A stretch of 64,000 nt of DNA from Paenibacillus sp. ACRRY (GTDB lineage: Bacteria; Bacillota; Bacilli; Paenibacillales; Paenibacillaceae). Location: NCBI RefSeq assembly GCF_022346995.1, contig NZ_JAKRNM010000002.1, positions 186,001 to 250,000 on the forward strand, given 5' to 3'. Shown here piece after piece: positions 35,995 to 44,424 of the stretch (positions are counted from its first letter, which is position 1; every line of letters begins with the position of its first letter). The translations under genes were made by a program, and so were the position numbers. The notes below the pieces were generated by a model. It did no database searches and was not told the origin of the DNA. It worked only from the letters and a program-made list of their open reading frames with translations.

Positions 35995-36954
35995 ATGTTC
36001 TCCAATCCTGATTTCGAAGTGTTTGATGTCCATGCACATCTTCCATACAAACTGCTGCTCTCCCAGCATAAAACACATGAGTTGATATCACGTTATGGGA
36101 GAGAGCGGAGTGAGCGCATGCGACTTTCATGGGATTTTCCCGAAGGGGAGTTGGCACCAGAGGATGCCGCAAGACCCCTAATTGACCGGTGGGTAGATGA
36201 ATTGGATAAATACCATATTGGCGGGCTTAACTTCCTGACAGCTCTGGATAATGACAAGCTCGCCGAGCAGATATCCCGATATCCGGACAGATTTACCGGC
36301 TTCGCTTGTCATCCGATTGAGGGTGATGGTGCGGCTGTCGAACTGAGACGTTCGGTTGATGAGTTGGGGCTGCGGGGATACAAGCTTTTTGGACCACTTA
36401 CCCAGATTCCTTTTGACTCACCTTCCCTTGACCCGGTATGGGAGTTTCTTGCCGAACGCCGGCTGCCTGTATTGATTCACTTTGGCCTGTTAGGTCATGC
36501 GGGAGGCATCGTACATCATCCTAATATCAATCCGCTTGCGATTTTTAACACGGCTCGGACATATCCGGATATTCCGTTTATCATCCCGCATTTTGGGGCG
36601 GGCTACTTTCAGGAATTGCTGCATCTATGCTGGAGCTGCCCTAACATTTACATCGATACCTCGGGTTCCAACCAATGGGTACGCTGGATGCCCTATGAGC
36701 TGAACCTTGAGACATTGTTCCGTAAAACCTACGAATTGCTCGGCCCGGAACGAATCATTTTTGGGACGGATGCAAGTGGATTCCCTCGCGGTTATCCGTA
36801 TCGTTATCTGCAAGATCAGGTTCGAGTCTGCCGGGAACTGCGTTTCCATGAAGCGGATATCGAGCTTATCTTCGGAAATAATGCAAGGCGGCTGCTCAAT
36901 CTGCATGCTCTGAATCAAGTCGGAACCAATGCGGGAAACCATCGGAGTGAATGA
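35995..36954 (+). CDS. Amidohydrolase_2-type metal-dependent hydrolase
   Basis: A 319-residue TIM-barrel enzyme with the N-terminal metal motif DVHAHLP (His13, His15), GYKLFGPL, PVLIHFG, FIIPHFGAGY and the catalytic Asp in IIFGTDASGFPRGYP. It belongs to the same broad branch as the enzyme at 28534 but differs clearly in sequence. AAAGGAG precedes the ATG, 17 bp after the ASL-like gene, so they are co-transcribed. It could hydrolyse an amide or lactone, or decarboxylate an intermediate of the pathway started by the lyase. Confidence 0.88.
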   Translation: MFSNPDFEVFDVHAHLPYKLLLSQHKTHELISRYGRERSERMRLSWDFPEGELAPEDAARPLIDRWVDELDKYHIGGLNFLTALDNDKLAEQISRYPDRFTGFACHPIEGDGAAVELRRSVDELGLRGYKLFGPLTQIPFDSPSLDPVWEFLAERRLPVLIHFGLLGHAGGIVHHPNINPLAIFNTARTYPDIPFIIPHFGAGYFQELLHLCWSCPNIYIDTSGSNQWVRWMPYELNLETLFRKTYELLGPERIIFGTDASGFPRGYPYRYLQDQVRVCRELRFHEADIELIFGNNARRLLNLHALNQVGTNAGNHRSE

Positions 36955-36955
36955 T

Positions 36956-38335
36956 ATGGATCTGAAGGAGAAGGGGAGTGGTTTTGTTTTGACGATATCA
37001 CGTGTGAATCCATGGAAACAGCGCAGAGGCCTGCGATTTTTGATTGTAGGCGTTCTATTACTTAGTATTACGGCTTGTTCAGCGAAGTCATCCGGCGAGA
37101 CGCCGGAGACCGGTACAGCTTCGAATGGCGATTCCGGGCCGGTGACCATCGAATATTGGCAGTATGAGTTCCCGGCCAAGGTGGAGCTAATGGATACGTT
37201 GATCCAGGAATTTGAAAGTGAACATCCCGATATTAAAGTCAAACAAACCAATTTTCCATACGATCAGTACAATCAAAAGGTGGCCACGCTTGTACCTGCC
37301 GGCAAAGGGCCGGACGTCATTAATCTGTATTACGGGTGGCTGCCCAAATATGTGCAATCCGGTTATTTGCAGCCCTTGCCGGAAACTGAATTTCCGGATA
37401 TAGCCGATCGATTTTTTCCTTTTGTCGAGACAGCGAGGCTGAACGGAAACTACTACGCTCTCCCTACGGGGGTAAGGACACTGGGATTGTTCTATAACAA
37501 AGACCTATTCGCCAAGGCTGGATTGGATCCTGAGAAACCGCCCACCACTTGGGAAGAACTTGTCGCTGATGCCAAGTCCTTGACGGAAACGGATAAGAAT
37601 GGACAGTTTGTCATTGAGGGCTTTGCCTGGGAACCAGGTTCCCAGCTTCACCACTGGTTCCGGGATGGACTGCTGTATCAGGCGGGAGGCAAGGACACCA
37701 GCGAGGATCGCCGACAGATCCTGTGGAACGAGTCACCTGCTGGACTTGAAGCATTCACGTATCTGGTTGATTTTGCGACCAAGCATAAGGTAGGCATTAA
37801 CGGCTTTTATACTGATGACGCTAATGCATTCAAAACGGGGTATGCCGCCATCAACGTGGACGGTTCGTACCGGCTGGGCTCCATCAAGAAGGACGCACCG
37901 GATTTGAATTTTGCCGTCGCCCCCTTGCCCGCGTATAAAGGAAAATCGACACAGGCTTCATTTTGGGCCAACGCCATCCCTGCCAATGTGACCGGGGAGA
38001 AGCTGGAAGCCGCAACGACATTCCTGCAGTTTCTGATCAGTAAGGGGGTTCAGGAGCAATGGGTGGAGAAAGTGGGCGAATTGCCTGCCCAAAAAGAGGT
38101 GGCTCTCCAGGATAAGTATGTTAACGATCCGTTGCTGGGCCCTTTCATCTCTCAACTCAACGATGCTAATGCCCACTTCTTCATTGATGAGACACAGGAA
38201 CGCACACTGTTTGTTAATGCGGTGGATGAAGTGCTGCTGAATGGTGTTTCCGAGGAACAGGCATTTCTTGATCTGGTGGCCAAAACGCAAAAGCTGTATG
38301 ACGATTATTGGGCTAAGCAGGATAAGCAAAAATAA
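36956..38335 (+). CDS. ABC transporter substrate-binding lipoprotein (family 1)
   Basis: A 459-residue binding lipoprotein with an unusually long cytoplasmic-side leader before the hydrophobic segment and the lipobox SITAC (Cys41). Mature features: EYWQYEFPAKVELMDTLIQEFESEHPDIKVKQTNFPYDQYNQKV, GPDVINLYYGWLP, ALPTGVRTLGLFYNKDLFAKAGLDPEKPPTTWEEL, and GYAAINVDGSYRLG. This group usually binds sugars or related polar solutes. The ATG at 36956 starts just after the amidohydrolase stop (36954) with GGAG 8 bases before it; a TTG at 36989, after GGGGAG, would give a leader of more usual length. Confidence 0.92.
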   Translation: MDLKEKGSGFVLTISRVNPWKQRRGLRFLIVGVLLLSITACSAKSSGETPETGTASNGDSGPVTIEYWQYEFPAKVELMDTLIQEFESEHPDIKVKQTNFPYDQYNQKVATLVPAGKGPDVINLYYGWLPKYVQSGYLQPLPETEFPDIADRFFPFVETARLNGNYYALPTGVRTLGLFYNKDLFAKAGLDPEKPPTTWEELVADAKSLTETDKNGQFVIEGFAWEPGSQLHHWFRDGLLYQAGGKDTSEDRRQILWNESPAGLEAFTYLVDFATKHKVGINGFYTDDANAFKTGYAAINVDGSYRLGSIKKDAPDLNFAVAPLPAYKGKSTQASFWANAIPANVTGEKLEAATTFLQFLISKGVQEQWVEKVGELPAQKEVALQDKYVNDPLLGPFISQLNDANAHFFIDETQERTLFVNAVDEVLLNGVSEEQAFLDLVAKTQKLYDDYWAKQDKQK

Positions 38336-38363
38336 GGCCTGATCAAGGAGGCTGGAAAAATAT

Positions 38364-39308
38364 ATGAGAACCACTGGCGTCATTCCTTCGCGGCCGAAGC
38401 GGCGGTTGTTTTCCGAACGGGGATTAAGAATACTGAATTACAGGCAGAAGAGGCTTCTGTTCATTTATGGCGGATTGCTGATTCCGCTGCTCTACTTTGT
38501 CGTGGTCCGCATCCTGCCTATCCTGTATTCCTTCAATGTGAGCTTTCGCGAATGGGGCATGCTGTCACCGGACAAACCTTTTGTGGGTTTGAACAATTAC
38601 GCGACGCTGCTAAGCGACTCACTATTCCTCAAGGCATTGATGAACACGGGGATCTATGTCGTAGTAGGTGTACCTGCACAGTTAATTGCGGGATTGATCG
38701 TCGCGCTGCTTCTGCAGCAGGTGGTTAAACTAAGGGGCTTGTTCAGAACGGCCTATTTCATTCCATATGTAACCAGTGTGGTAGCGGTAAGCTGGGTATT
38801 TCGGTGGTTACTGATGAAAAATGGGATTGTGAATTCCCTGTTTATTGAGGCAGGTCTTGGTCCACAGTCTTTTCTGTACTCACCCTCCCAAGCCATCTTC
38901 TGGATCATCACGGTAATGGTCTGGCAGAATATCGGGTTTCAAATGCTGATTTTTCTCGCGGGGCTGGAAAATATTCCGAAGATGTATTATGAGGCAGCTT
39001 CCATTGACGGGGCAACAGCCTGGCAAAGGTTTGTACATATTACCCTGCCTCTGCTGAATCCCGTGATGCTGTTGTCTGTCGTTATGGCAAGCATTGGGTT
39101 TCTGCAATCCTTCACCCAGGTGCTGAATATGACAGGTGGTGGTCCGCTGGATTCAACCATATCGGTTGTATTACACATTTACAATTTGGCCTTCAAAAGT
39201 TTTGACATGGGCATGGCTTCTGCAGCGATCGTCATTCTGTTTGCCATCATTCTTGTGCTGACTCTGATTCAGTTAAAAGTAATGGGAAGTCGTTTTCAAC
39301 AGGATTAA
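38364..39308 (+). CDS. ABC transporter permease (UgpA/MalF type)
   Basis: A 314-residue six-helix permease. The EAA loop is YEAASIDGATAWQRFVHITLPLLNP. A charged N-terminal extension (RPKRRLFSERGLRILNYRQKR) precedes the first helix. AAGGAGG lies before the ATG, 28 bp after the binding-protein gene, with no intergenic hairpin, unlike the two other importer operons here. Confidence 0.92.
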   Translation: MRTTGVIPSRPKRRLFSERGLRILNYRQKRLLFIYGGLLIPLLYFVVVRILPILYSFNVSFREWGMLSPDKPFVGLNNYATLLSDSLFLKALMNTGIYVVVGVPAQLIAGLIVALLLQQVVKLRGLFRTAYFIPYVTSVVAVSWVFRWLLMKNGIVNSLFIEAGLGPQSFLYSPSQAIFWIITVMVWQNIGFQMLIFLAGLENIPKMYYEAASIDGATAWQRFVHITLPLLNPVMLLSVVMASIGFLQSFTQVLNMTGGGPLDSTISVVLHIYNLAFKSFDMGMASAAIVILFAIILVLTLIQLKVMGSRFQQD

Positions 39309-39332
39309 TATGAAAGGAGGTATGCTGCCAGG

Positions 39333-40193
39333 ATGAGCAGAGCTTCTGCATGGCACGCATCCAAGGCGACTGTACACTGGAAACGCTCCGGGTCCCTTGT
39401 CAGTTACATGTTGCTTACACTTGGGCTTGGTGTAATGGTGTTCCCGTTCCTGTGGATGATCTCTACATCGTTTAAGACACTGGATGAGATTTATTCATTG
39501 AGCTTGATCCCTTCCCGGTTCACGTGGGAGAATTACGCCACCATGTTTCGGGAAACTCCATTTCCGACATGGATGCTGAATAGTCTGTACATTGCTGTCA
39601 TTGCCACCGCAAGTGTGTGTGCATTTGATTCCATTACCGGATACATTTTGGCCAAATTCTCATTTTGGGGGAAGCAAGTGATTTTTGTGCTAATTCTCAG
39701 TACACTAATGGTTCCGACCGAAATGCTGATCATTCCATGGTACCTGGTATCCAGCAGCTTTAACGGTATGGACACGTATTGGGGCATTCTTTTTCCGGGT
39801 CTGATCTCGGGGTTTGGCATCTTCCTGATGAAGCAATTCATGGAATCCCTGCCCTCGGAATTGCTGGATGCGGCGCGGATTGACGGTATGGGCGAATGGG
39901 GCATTTTCCTTCGGATTGCCGTTCCATTGGTGAAGCCAGCGCTGGCAACCCTGTGCATTTTGACGTTTCTGGGCAGCTGGAATTCATTCATCTGGCCGCT
40001 GATTATTACACAGAGCGAGGAGATGTTTACGATACCGGTTGGAATGGCCTTCTTTTCAAGCGAAGCCAAAGACAGCAGCAACTGGGTGCAAATTATGACA
40101 GGTGCAACACTTTCCGTCCTTCCGCTTATTATCCTTTTTCTGTGTTTCCAAAAACAGATTATCCGCGGCATTGCTACAACGGGTCTCAAATAG
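39333..40193 (+). CDS. ABC transporter permease (UgpE/MalG type)
   Basis: A 286-residue second permease with the EAA-type loop LLDAARIDGMGEWGIFLRIAVPLVKP and the motif PTEMLIIPWYL. AAAGGAGG precedes the ATG, but at a long spacing of about 12 bases. It ends the operon of ASL-like lyase, amidohydrolase, binding protein and permeases. No ATPase is encoded. Confidence 0.92.
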   Translation: MSRASAWHASKATVHWKRSGSLVSYMLLTLGLGVMVFPFLWMISTSFKTLDEIYSLSLIPSRFTWENYATMFRETPFPTWMLNSLYIAVIATASVCAFDSITGYILAKFSFWGKQVIFVLILSTLMVPTEMLIIPWYLVSSSFNGMDTYWGILFPGLISGFGIFLMKQFMESLPSELLDAARIDGMGEWGIFLRIAVPLVKPALATLCILTFLGSWNSFIWPLIITQSEEMFTIPVGMAFFSSEAKDSSNWVQIMTGATLSVLPLIILFLCFQKQIIRGIATTGLK

Positions 40194-40235
40194 GTCTAGA
40201 TCCGGTACAGATATAGTTTGCCATACCTTCCATAA

Positions 40236-40272
40236 CAAAAGCCGGTCGCTCCAACGGGAGTGCCGGCTTTTG
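40236..40272. terminator. Terminator at the end of the ASL-like/importer operon
   Basis: CAAAAGCCGG pairs with CCGGCTTTTG around a 17-base loop; the arms give A- and T-runs on both strands, so it also fits the convergent HesB-like gene. Confidence 0.85.
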
Positions 40273-40300
40273 CATATGTGTTTAAGCGTAGTAAAATAAA

Positions 40301-40663
40301 TCAGCGGACGAACCAACTGAGCGGCTCGGGTGAAGAGTTGGCCGTATCCCGAAGATCATGGACCTTGACATTGCTGCCGTAGATCATGGAATCACTGGTC
40401 AGCCGGTAGGAAGGGAAGCTATTCTCCGATTGCAGACGCAAGTTGGACTCGAAGTACATCTGCTGCTGTTTGTTGATGAGAAAAGGAAGCGCACCGGATT
40501 CAATCGGAATGTCATCACTATCCGGTTCGTTAACGATCAGAAGGACCGCAGTGCCATCGCATCCGCATCCATCGGTGTCATAAAACAGCTTTAAATAGCC
40601 TGGCCGATCTCCCAGCATCGCGTTAAGTCTTGATTCTGCCAGCGGGCTGACCTGAATGATCAT
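40301..40663 (-). CDS. HesB/YqkB-like iron-sulfur cluster biosynthesis family protein
   Basis: A 120-residue protein of the HesB-like (IscA-related) superfamily, resembling B. subtilis YqkB. The start MIIQVSPLAESRLNAMLGDRPGYLKLFYDTDGCGCDG shows the beta-strand entry and a CGC motif (the A-type carrier family uses Cys residues), but the C-terminal CxC of true A-type carriers is missing: it ends EPLSWFVR. It may thus not carry clusters itself. It is a single gene. Confidence 0.8.
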   Translation of the reverse strand: MIIQVSPLAESRLNAMLGDRPGYLKLFYDTDGCGCDGTAVLLIVNEPDSDDIPIESGALPFLINKQQQMYFESNLRLQSENSFPSYRLTSDSMIYGSNVKVHDLRDTANSSPEPLSWFVR

Positions 40664-40887
40664 AACGTAAGTTCACACTCCTCTAATCACCTTATGAATT
40701 CGCTTACAATCTAATATATGGGCGAGTGATGTAAAATAGAAGGAGTATCCATGCCAAAATCAAGGAAAAATGAAGAGAATTTGCTCCATGTACAAGCTTG
40801 GAATTCATACATAAATGCTAATAGAAGTTTAGAGTACTTCTGTACAAAAACAAGCACATTTTTCGTCAGCGAAGGAGGCGAATTTGC

Positions 40888-41775
40888 ATGAAAATCTTGA
40901 AGCTGAACGACCAGCCGGTCGAACCGTATGATTACCTGAATGCCATCCCCGGGGGAGAGGTGGTTCAGGCACAGCTGCCCATATATCATGGTACGGTTTC
41001 CGGGCTGCCTGAGGGTGTAGATGCCCTTATTGTAGCTTCCGATTTGCAGGGTATCGTGCCAATTCCCCGGAGGGAGACGCACACGATAACTGCCGATGCA
41101 GCGGCTGAATCCGACATGGATGCATTGCTCGGTGCAATGCTGCCTGCCCATGTCCGGCTGCTGCTGGAAGTGGAATGGCCGGAGGTTGATCCGGATCATG
41201 TGGGGGTGTTGCTGTGCGGAGACCTGTATGCCCGGCGCGGCAAAAGGGGAGCCAGCGGCAATCCGGTTCCCGTCTGGCTTGCCTTCCGGGAAGCCTTCGG
41301 CTGGGTTGCCGGCGTGGACGGCAACCATGACATCACCGATGAAGCAGGCGCTCATCGGCTGCACAGCGGCGAGGGCATCCACTACATGGATGTCCCGGCC
41401 GTCATTGACGCAGGCCCGCCAGCGGATGGCCCCGCGCCGCATGCTGCCGCCCAGTCACAGCAGCTACGAATCGCTGGCCTGGGCGGCATTATCGGCAGGA
41501 CGGACAAGCCGAACAGGCTGCCGGAGAAGCATTATCTGCAATCCATGAACAAGCTGCTGAAGCAGCATCCGGATTGCTTGCTGCTGCACCAAAGCCCGGG
41601 CATTCCCGAGCTTGGGCTCATGGGTGAACCGCTGATCCGGCAGGCCCTGGAGGCCGGGCCGGAGACGGTTGTCTTTTGCGGACATACCCACTGGAATACG
41701 TCCCTTGTGCAGCTGAACAACGGCACGCAGGTCGTGAATGCCGACAGCAAGTTGTTTATTTTGACACGAGGTTGA
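40888..41775 (+). CDS. Metallophosphoesterase (calcineurin-like)
   Basis: A 295-residue protein with most dinuclear-metal motifs of the calcineurin-like family: GDLYARR (Asp112), GNHD (Asn146-His147-Asp148) and GHTH (His266-His268), with an LLHQSPG segment for another metal His. The first motif, normally DxH, reads SDLQG (Asp52, Gln54), so the His is replaced by Gln. AGGAGG precedes the ATG. The central part is richer in G+C than its neighbours. The substrate is unknown. Confidence 0.82.
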   Translation: MKILKLNDQPVEPYDYLNAIPGGEVVQAQLPIYHGTVSGLPEGVDALIVASDLQGIVPIPRRETHTITADAAAESDMDALLGAMLPAHVRLLLEVEWPEVDPDHVGVLLCGDLYARRGKRGASGNPVPVWLAFREAFGWVAGVDGNHDITDEAGAHRLHSGEGIHYMDVPAVIDAGPPADGPAPHAAAQSQQLRIAGLGGIIGRTDKPNRLPEKHYLQSMNKLLKQHPDCLLLHQSPGIPELGLMGEPLIRQALEAGPETVVFCGHTHWNTSLVQLNNGTQVVNADSKLFILTRG

Positions 41776-41785
41776 TGTATCAGAG

Positions 41786-41799
41786 TGAAACCCATTTCA
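41786..41799. promoter_or_regulatory. LacI-type operator upstream of the LacI gene
   Basis: TGAAACCCATTTCA, identical to the copy at 43003-43016 in the promoter of the binding-protein operon. It lies 60 bp before the regulator start and suggests autoregulation. Confidence 0.65.
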
Positions 41800-41859
41800 T
41801 CGCCCATCCTTATCTGGTATGATAAGCAGGAAAATTAGAGACAAAGGAAGGTTCCACTT

Positions 41860-42888
41860 ATGACACCGATCACCATTTATGACATCGCGAAAGAAGCGAA
41901 CGTATCTGTTGCGACCGTCTCCCGGGTGCTCAACGATACGGCACCCGTGCGGGCAAGCACGAGGGAGAAGATCATGTCGATTATCGAGAAGCACCAGTTC
42001 CAGCCCAATGCGCAGGCACGAAGCCTGATCAAGAAAGAGACGGGCACGATTGCCATTATCCTTCCCGACATTACCAATCCGTTCTTCCCGGAAGTATTCT
42101 GGGGTGCCGAGAACGAGGCACGGGGCTTGGGATACACGTTCTTTCTGTGCAATACGGCGGGGGATTACAACCGGGAGTCCGAGTATCTGTCCATTTTGCG
42201 GGAAAAGCGGGTGGACGGGATTATTTTCCTTGGTGGAAGAATCAACATGCAGCATTGTCCGGACGACATGGCTCAGGAATTGATCGATATGGGCAAACGT
42301 ATGCCGATTGTTTTGGTCAATGGCAATATTCCCAAAGGAGGTTTCCACCGGGTTTACACGGATGAAGCGGCAGGCGCTGTACTCGCTGCCGAACATTTGC
42401 TGGAACTGGGCCATCGGGACATCGCTTTTGTAGGCGGATTGAGAGAACTGTCCACAACAATGGTTAAGGTCAAGGCCGTGCAGAAAAAACTGAAGGAGCA
42501 TGGACTCGAAATTCCGAAAGAACGCCAGCTGCTCGGCAGTTTCTCCATCGATGACGGCAAAAGGGAGATGTCCAAGCTGCTGGAGCAGGACAATCCACCG
42601 ACAGGAGTCATCTGCGTGAATGATTACACCGCCATTGGTGCGATCAAGGCAACAATTGAACATGGCCTGTCGATTCCGCAGGATATTTCCATCGTGGGAT
42701 TCGATGATACGCCGCTGGCCAGTGCGGTTATACCGGAACTGACGACCGTATCACAGAATACGTATCAGCTTGGCAAGCTGGCGGTGGATAAGCTGCACGA
42801 GCTGATTAATCAGGGACAAGCGAAGAAGCAAACCGTGCTGCAGCCGGAGCTGATTATCCGTCAGAGCACTGGATCTGCCAAGCGGTAA
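41860..42888 (+). CDS. LacI-family transcriptional regulator
   Basis: A 342-residue regulator. The N-terminal HTH and hinge read TIYDIAKEANVSVATVSRVLNDTAPVRASTREKI, with the effector domain starting at TIAIILPDITNPFFPEVFWGAENEA and ending in GFDDTPLASAVIPELTTVSQN. The AAGGAAGG site lies before the ATG. The next gene is the binding protein of a galactan-type operon, and the same 14-bp site occurs upstream of both, so it most likely represses that operon until an oligosaccharide is present. Confidence 0.94.
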   Translation: MTPITIYDIAKEANVSVATVSRVLNDTAPVRASTREKIMSIIEKHQFQPNAQARSLIKKETGTIAIILPDITNPFFPEVFWGAENEARGLGYTFFLCNTAGDYNRESEYLSILREKRVDGIIFLGGRINMQHCPDDMAQELIDMGKRMPIVLVNGNIPKGGFHRVYTDEAAGAVLAAEHLLELGHRDIAFVGGLRELSTTMVKVKAVQKKLKEHGLEIPKERQLLGSFSIDDGKREMSKLLEQDNPPTGVICVNDYTAIGAIKATIEHGLSIPQDISIVGFDDTPLASAVIPELTTVSQNTYQLGKLAVDKLHELINQGQAKKQTVLQPELIIRQSTGSAKR

Positions 42889-42915
42889 AGGGACGGACAT
42901 CTGGAAAAGAAAGCG

Positions 42916-42945
42916 TTGACATTCCCTCGAATGGTGAAATATAAT
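42916..42945 (+). promoter_or_regulatory. Sigma-A promoter of the galactan importer operon
   Basis: TTGACA (42916-42921) and TATAAT (42940-42945) are both perfect hexamers, separated by 18 bp. The transcript would start near 42952, just before the first operator copy. Confidence 0.75.
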
Positions 42946-42956
42946 GAGTCCGTAAA

Positions 42957-43030
42957 TGAAACCCCTTTCATGAAGTGGAACGGGTTTTAGTTTTAAGCTT
43001 TATGAAACCCATTTCATGAAACGGGTTTCA
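42957..43030. promoter_or_regulatory. Operator array for the LacI regulator
   Basis: Three clear 14-bp sites lie here: TGAAACCCCTTTCA (42957-42970), TGAAACCCATTTCA (43003-43016) and TGAAACGGGTTTCA (43017-43030). A degenerate copy begins at 42971 (TGAAGTGG...CGGGTTTTA). The second and third are head-to-tail without a gap. They sit just after the predicted transcription start, suited to a repressor blocking transcription. Confidence 0.65.
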
Positions 43031-43069
43031 GCGTGGTCATCCATTCATTATTTCGAGGGGGCGTACCGT

Positions 43070-44341
43070 ATGAGAAGAAGTTTAAAGGTCATTTCGTTAT
43101 TGATGTTGGTTATGGTTGTGGTTCTGACAGCTTGCAGTAGTGGAGACGGCGGTGATTCAGCTGGCGGGGCCGGAGGCAAGGTTGATCTGAGCATGACCAT
43201 CTGGGGCTCCGAGGATGAGAAGAAGATTTACCAGGAGAGACTCGACATTGTGAAACAGACATATCCCGATATTAATGTGAAGCTCAACGTGGTTGCCGGG
43301 GATTATGACCAGAAGGTACAGACCATGATCGCCGGGGGAACTGCGCCCGACATCATGATGATTGCCGAGAACTATCAGGCGTACGCCTCCAAAAATCAGA
43401 TCATTCCGCTGGATGAGATGATCCAGGCGAACAATGTCAACATGTCAGAGCGTTACTCCGATGACATCGCAAACCTCATGAAATACGATGGCAAGCAGTT
43501 CGGCATGCCGGACCGTGCTGGCGCGATGGTACTCTTTTATAACAAGGATCTGTTCGACAAGGCCGGGGTGGAATACCCAACCAAGGAATGGACCCAGGAA
43601 GACCTGCTCGAAGCAGCCAAGAAGCTGACGGTGCAGGAGAACGGCAAGACGGTTCAATGGGGGTATTACCCGGGAAGCTGGTGGCCGCAGTGGATGCAGC
43701 TGATCTACCAGAACGGCGGATCGCTGTTCGACGAGAGCGGCAAGCCAACCTTCAACACTGAACCGGTGCGCAATGCGCTGCAATTCATGAACGACCTGAT
43801 CTTCACGCACGGTGCTGGACCGACACCGACGGAGATTGCCGACATGGGTAATATTGGTGCGGACCCGCTGTTCGCTCAGGGCAAAATCGCGATGGAAACA
43901 ACAGGGTTCTGGAACATCGGTTCTCTGGCCAAGGTGGAAGGCATCAACTGGGATATCTCTCCGGTATGGGGGGAGACGAACGCGTTCTTCAACGGCTTCA
44001 CCATCACCAATGCATCGAAACACAAGGAGGAAGCATTCCAGATTATTGAAGCACTGACGACGCCTGAGGCACAGATGCCGATGATCAAGGCAGGACAGGA
44101 TGCACCGGCTACGAAGGCGGGACTGTCCAGCGATGAATTCCTGAATGCCGAATATGGCGGCAAGAAGATCAACATGGCTGCATTCAGCGAATCCACCATC
44201 TATGCAGAACCATTCAACCCGCAATGGAACGAAATGATGAAGCTGATCAATGACAAGCTTGGCGTCTACTTCAACAACAAGGCCTCATTGGATGATACGG
44301 TAACCGAAATTCAGAGTGGGCTGGAACGACTCTACAAATAG
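43070..44341 (+). CDS. Sugar ABC transporter substrate-binding lipoprotein
   Basis: A 423-residue family 1 binding protein. The signal peptide ends with the lipobox LTAC (Cys22), followed by a Gly/Asp-rich linker. Typical segments: LSMTIWGSEDEKKIYQERLDIVKQTYPDINVKLN, GTAPDIMMIAENY, FGMPDRAGAMVLFYNKDLFDKAG, and GKIAMETTGFWNIG. The ATG at 43070 follows GAGGGGG; a longer frame from 43016 would start inside the operator and is rejected. It is followed by a stem-loop and two permeases. The cargo is probably a galacto-oligosaccharide, judged from the GH30 and GH35 genes downstream. Confidence 0.93.
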   Translation: MRRSLKVISLLMLVMVVVLTACSSGDGGDSAGGAGGKVDLSMTIWGSEDEKKIYQERLDIVKQTYPDINVKLNVVAGDYDQKVQTMIAGGTAPDIMMIAENYQAYASKNQIIPLDEMIQANNVNMSERYSDDIANLMKYDGKQFGMPDRAGAMVLFYNKDLFDKAGVEYPTKEWTQEDLLEAAKKLTVQENGKTVQWGYYPGSWWPQWMQLIYQNGGSLFDESGKPTFNTEPVRNALQFMNDLIFTHGAGPTPTEIADMGNIGADPLFAQGKIAMETTGFWNIGSLAKVEGINWDISPVWGETNAFFNGFTITNASKHKEEAFQIIEALTTPEAQMPMIKAGQDAPATKAGLSSDEFLNAEYGGKKINMAAFSESTIYAEPFNPQWNEMMKLINDKLGVYFNNKASLDDTVTEIQSGLERLYK

Positions 44342-44355
44342 CATGGACAGGGGGA

Positions 44356-44397
44356 CAGATGGAGCGCAGCACATGAACTTGTGCGTATCTCCATCTG
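44356..44397 (+). terminator. Stem-loop between binding-protein and permease genes
   Basis: CAGATGGAG (44356-44364) and CTCCATCTG (44389-44397) form a perfect 9-bp stem with an inner GCACA/TGTGC helix. Without a T-run it is more likely an mRNA-stabilising element than a strong terminator; it would favour high levels of the binding protein. Confidence 0.55.
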
Positions 44398-44424
44398 CTC
44401 TCTACGTCATGGGGAGGGCTTAAC

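Noticed and set aside
39533..40189. 218-codon minus-strand frame over the second permease gene
   Set aside because: Antisense to a MalG-type permease with the EAA loop; no ribosome site.
41797..42663. 288-codon minus-strand frame across the LacI gene
   Set aside because: Antisense to a clear LacI regulator, with low-complexity composition and no ribosome site.
42957..43030. Tandem 14-bp repeats considered as a CRISPR or a direct-repeat origin
   Set aside because: There are only three or four copies without spacers of fixed size, and the same site precedes the LacI gene; an operator array explains it.
43445..44224. 259-codon minus-strand frame in the binding-protein gene
   Set aside because: Antisense to a protein with all expected features of a family 1 solute-binding lipoprotein.
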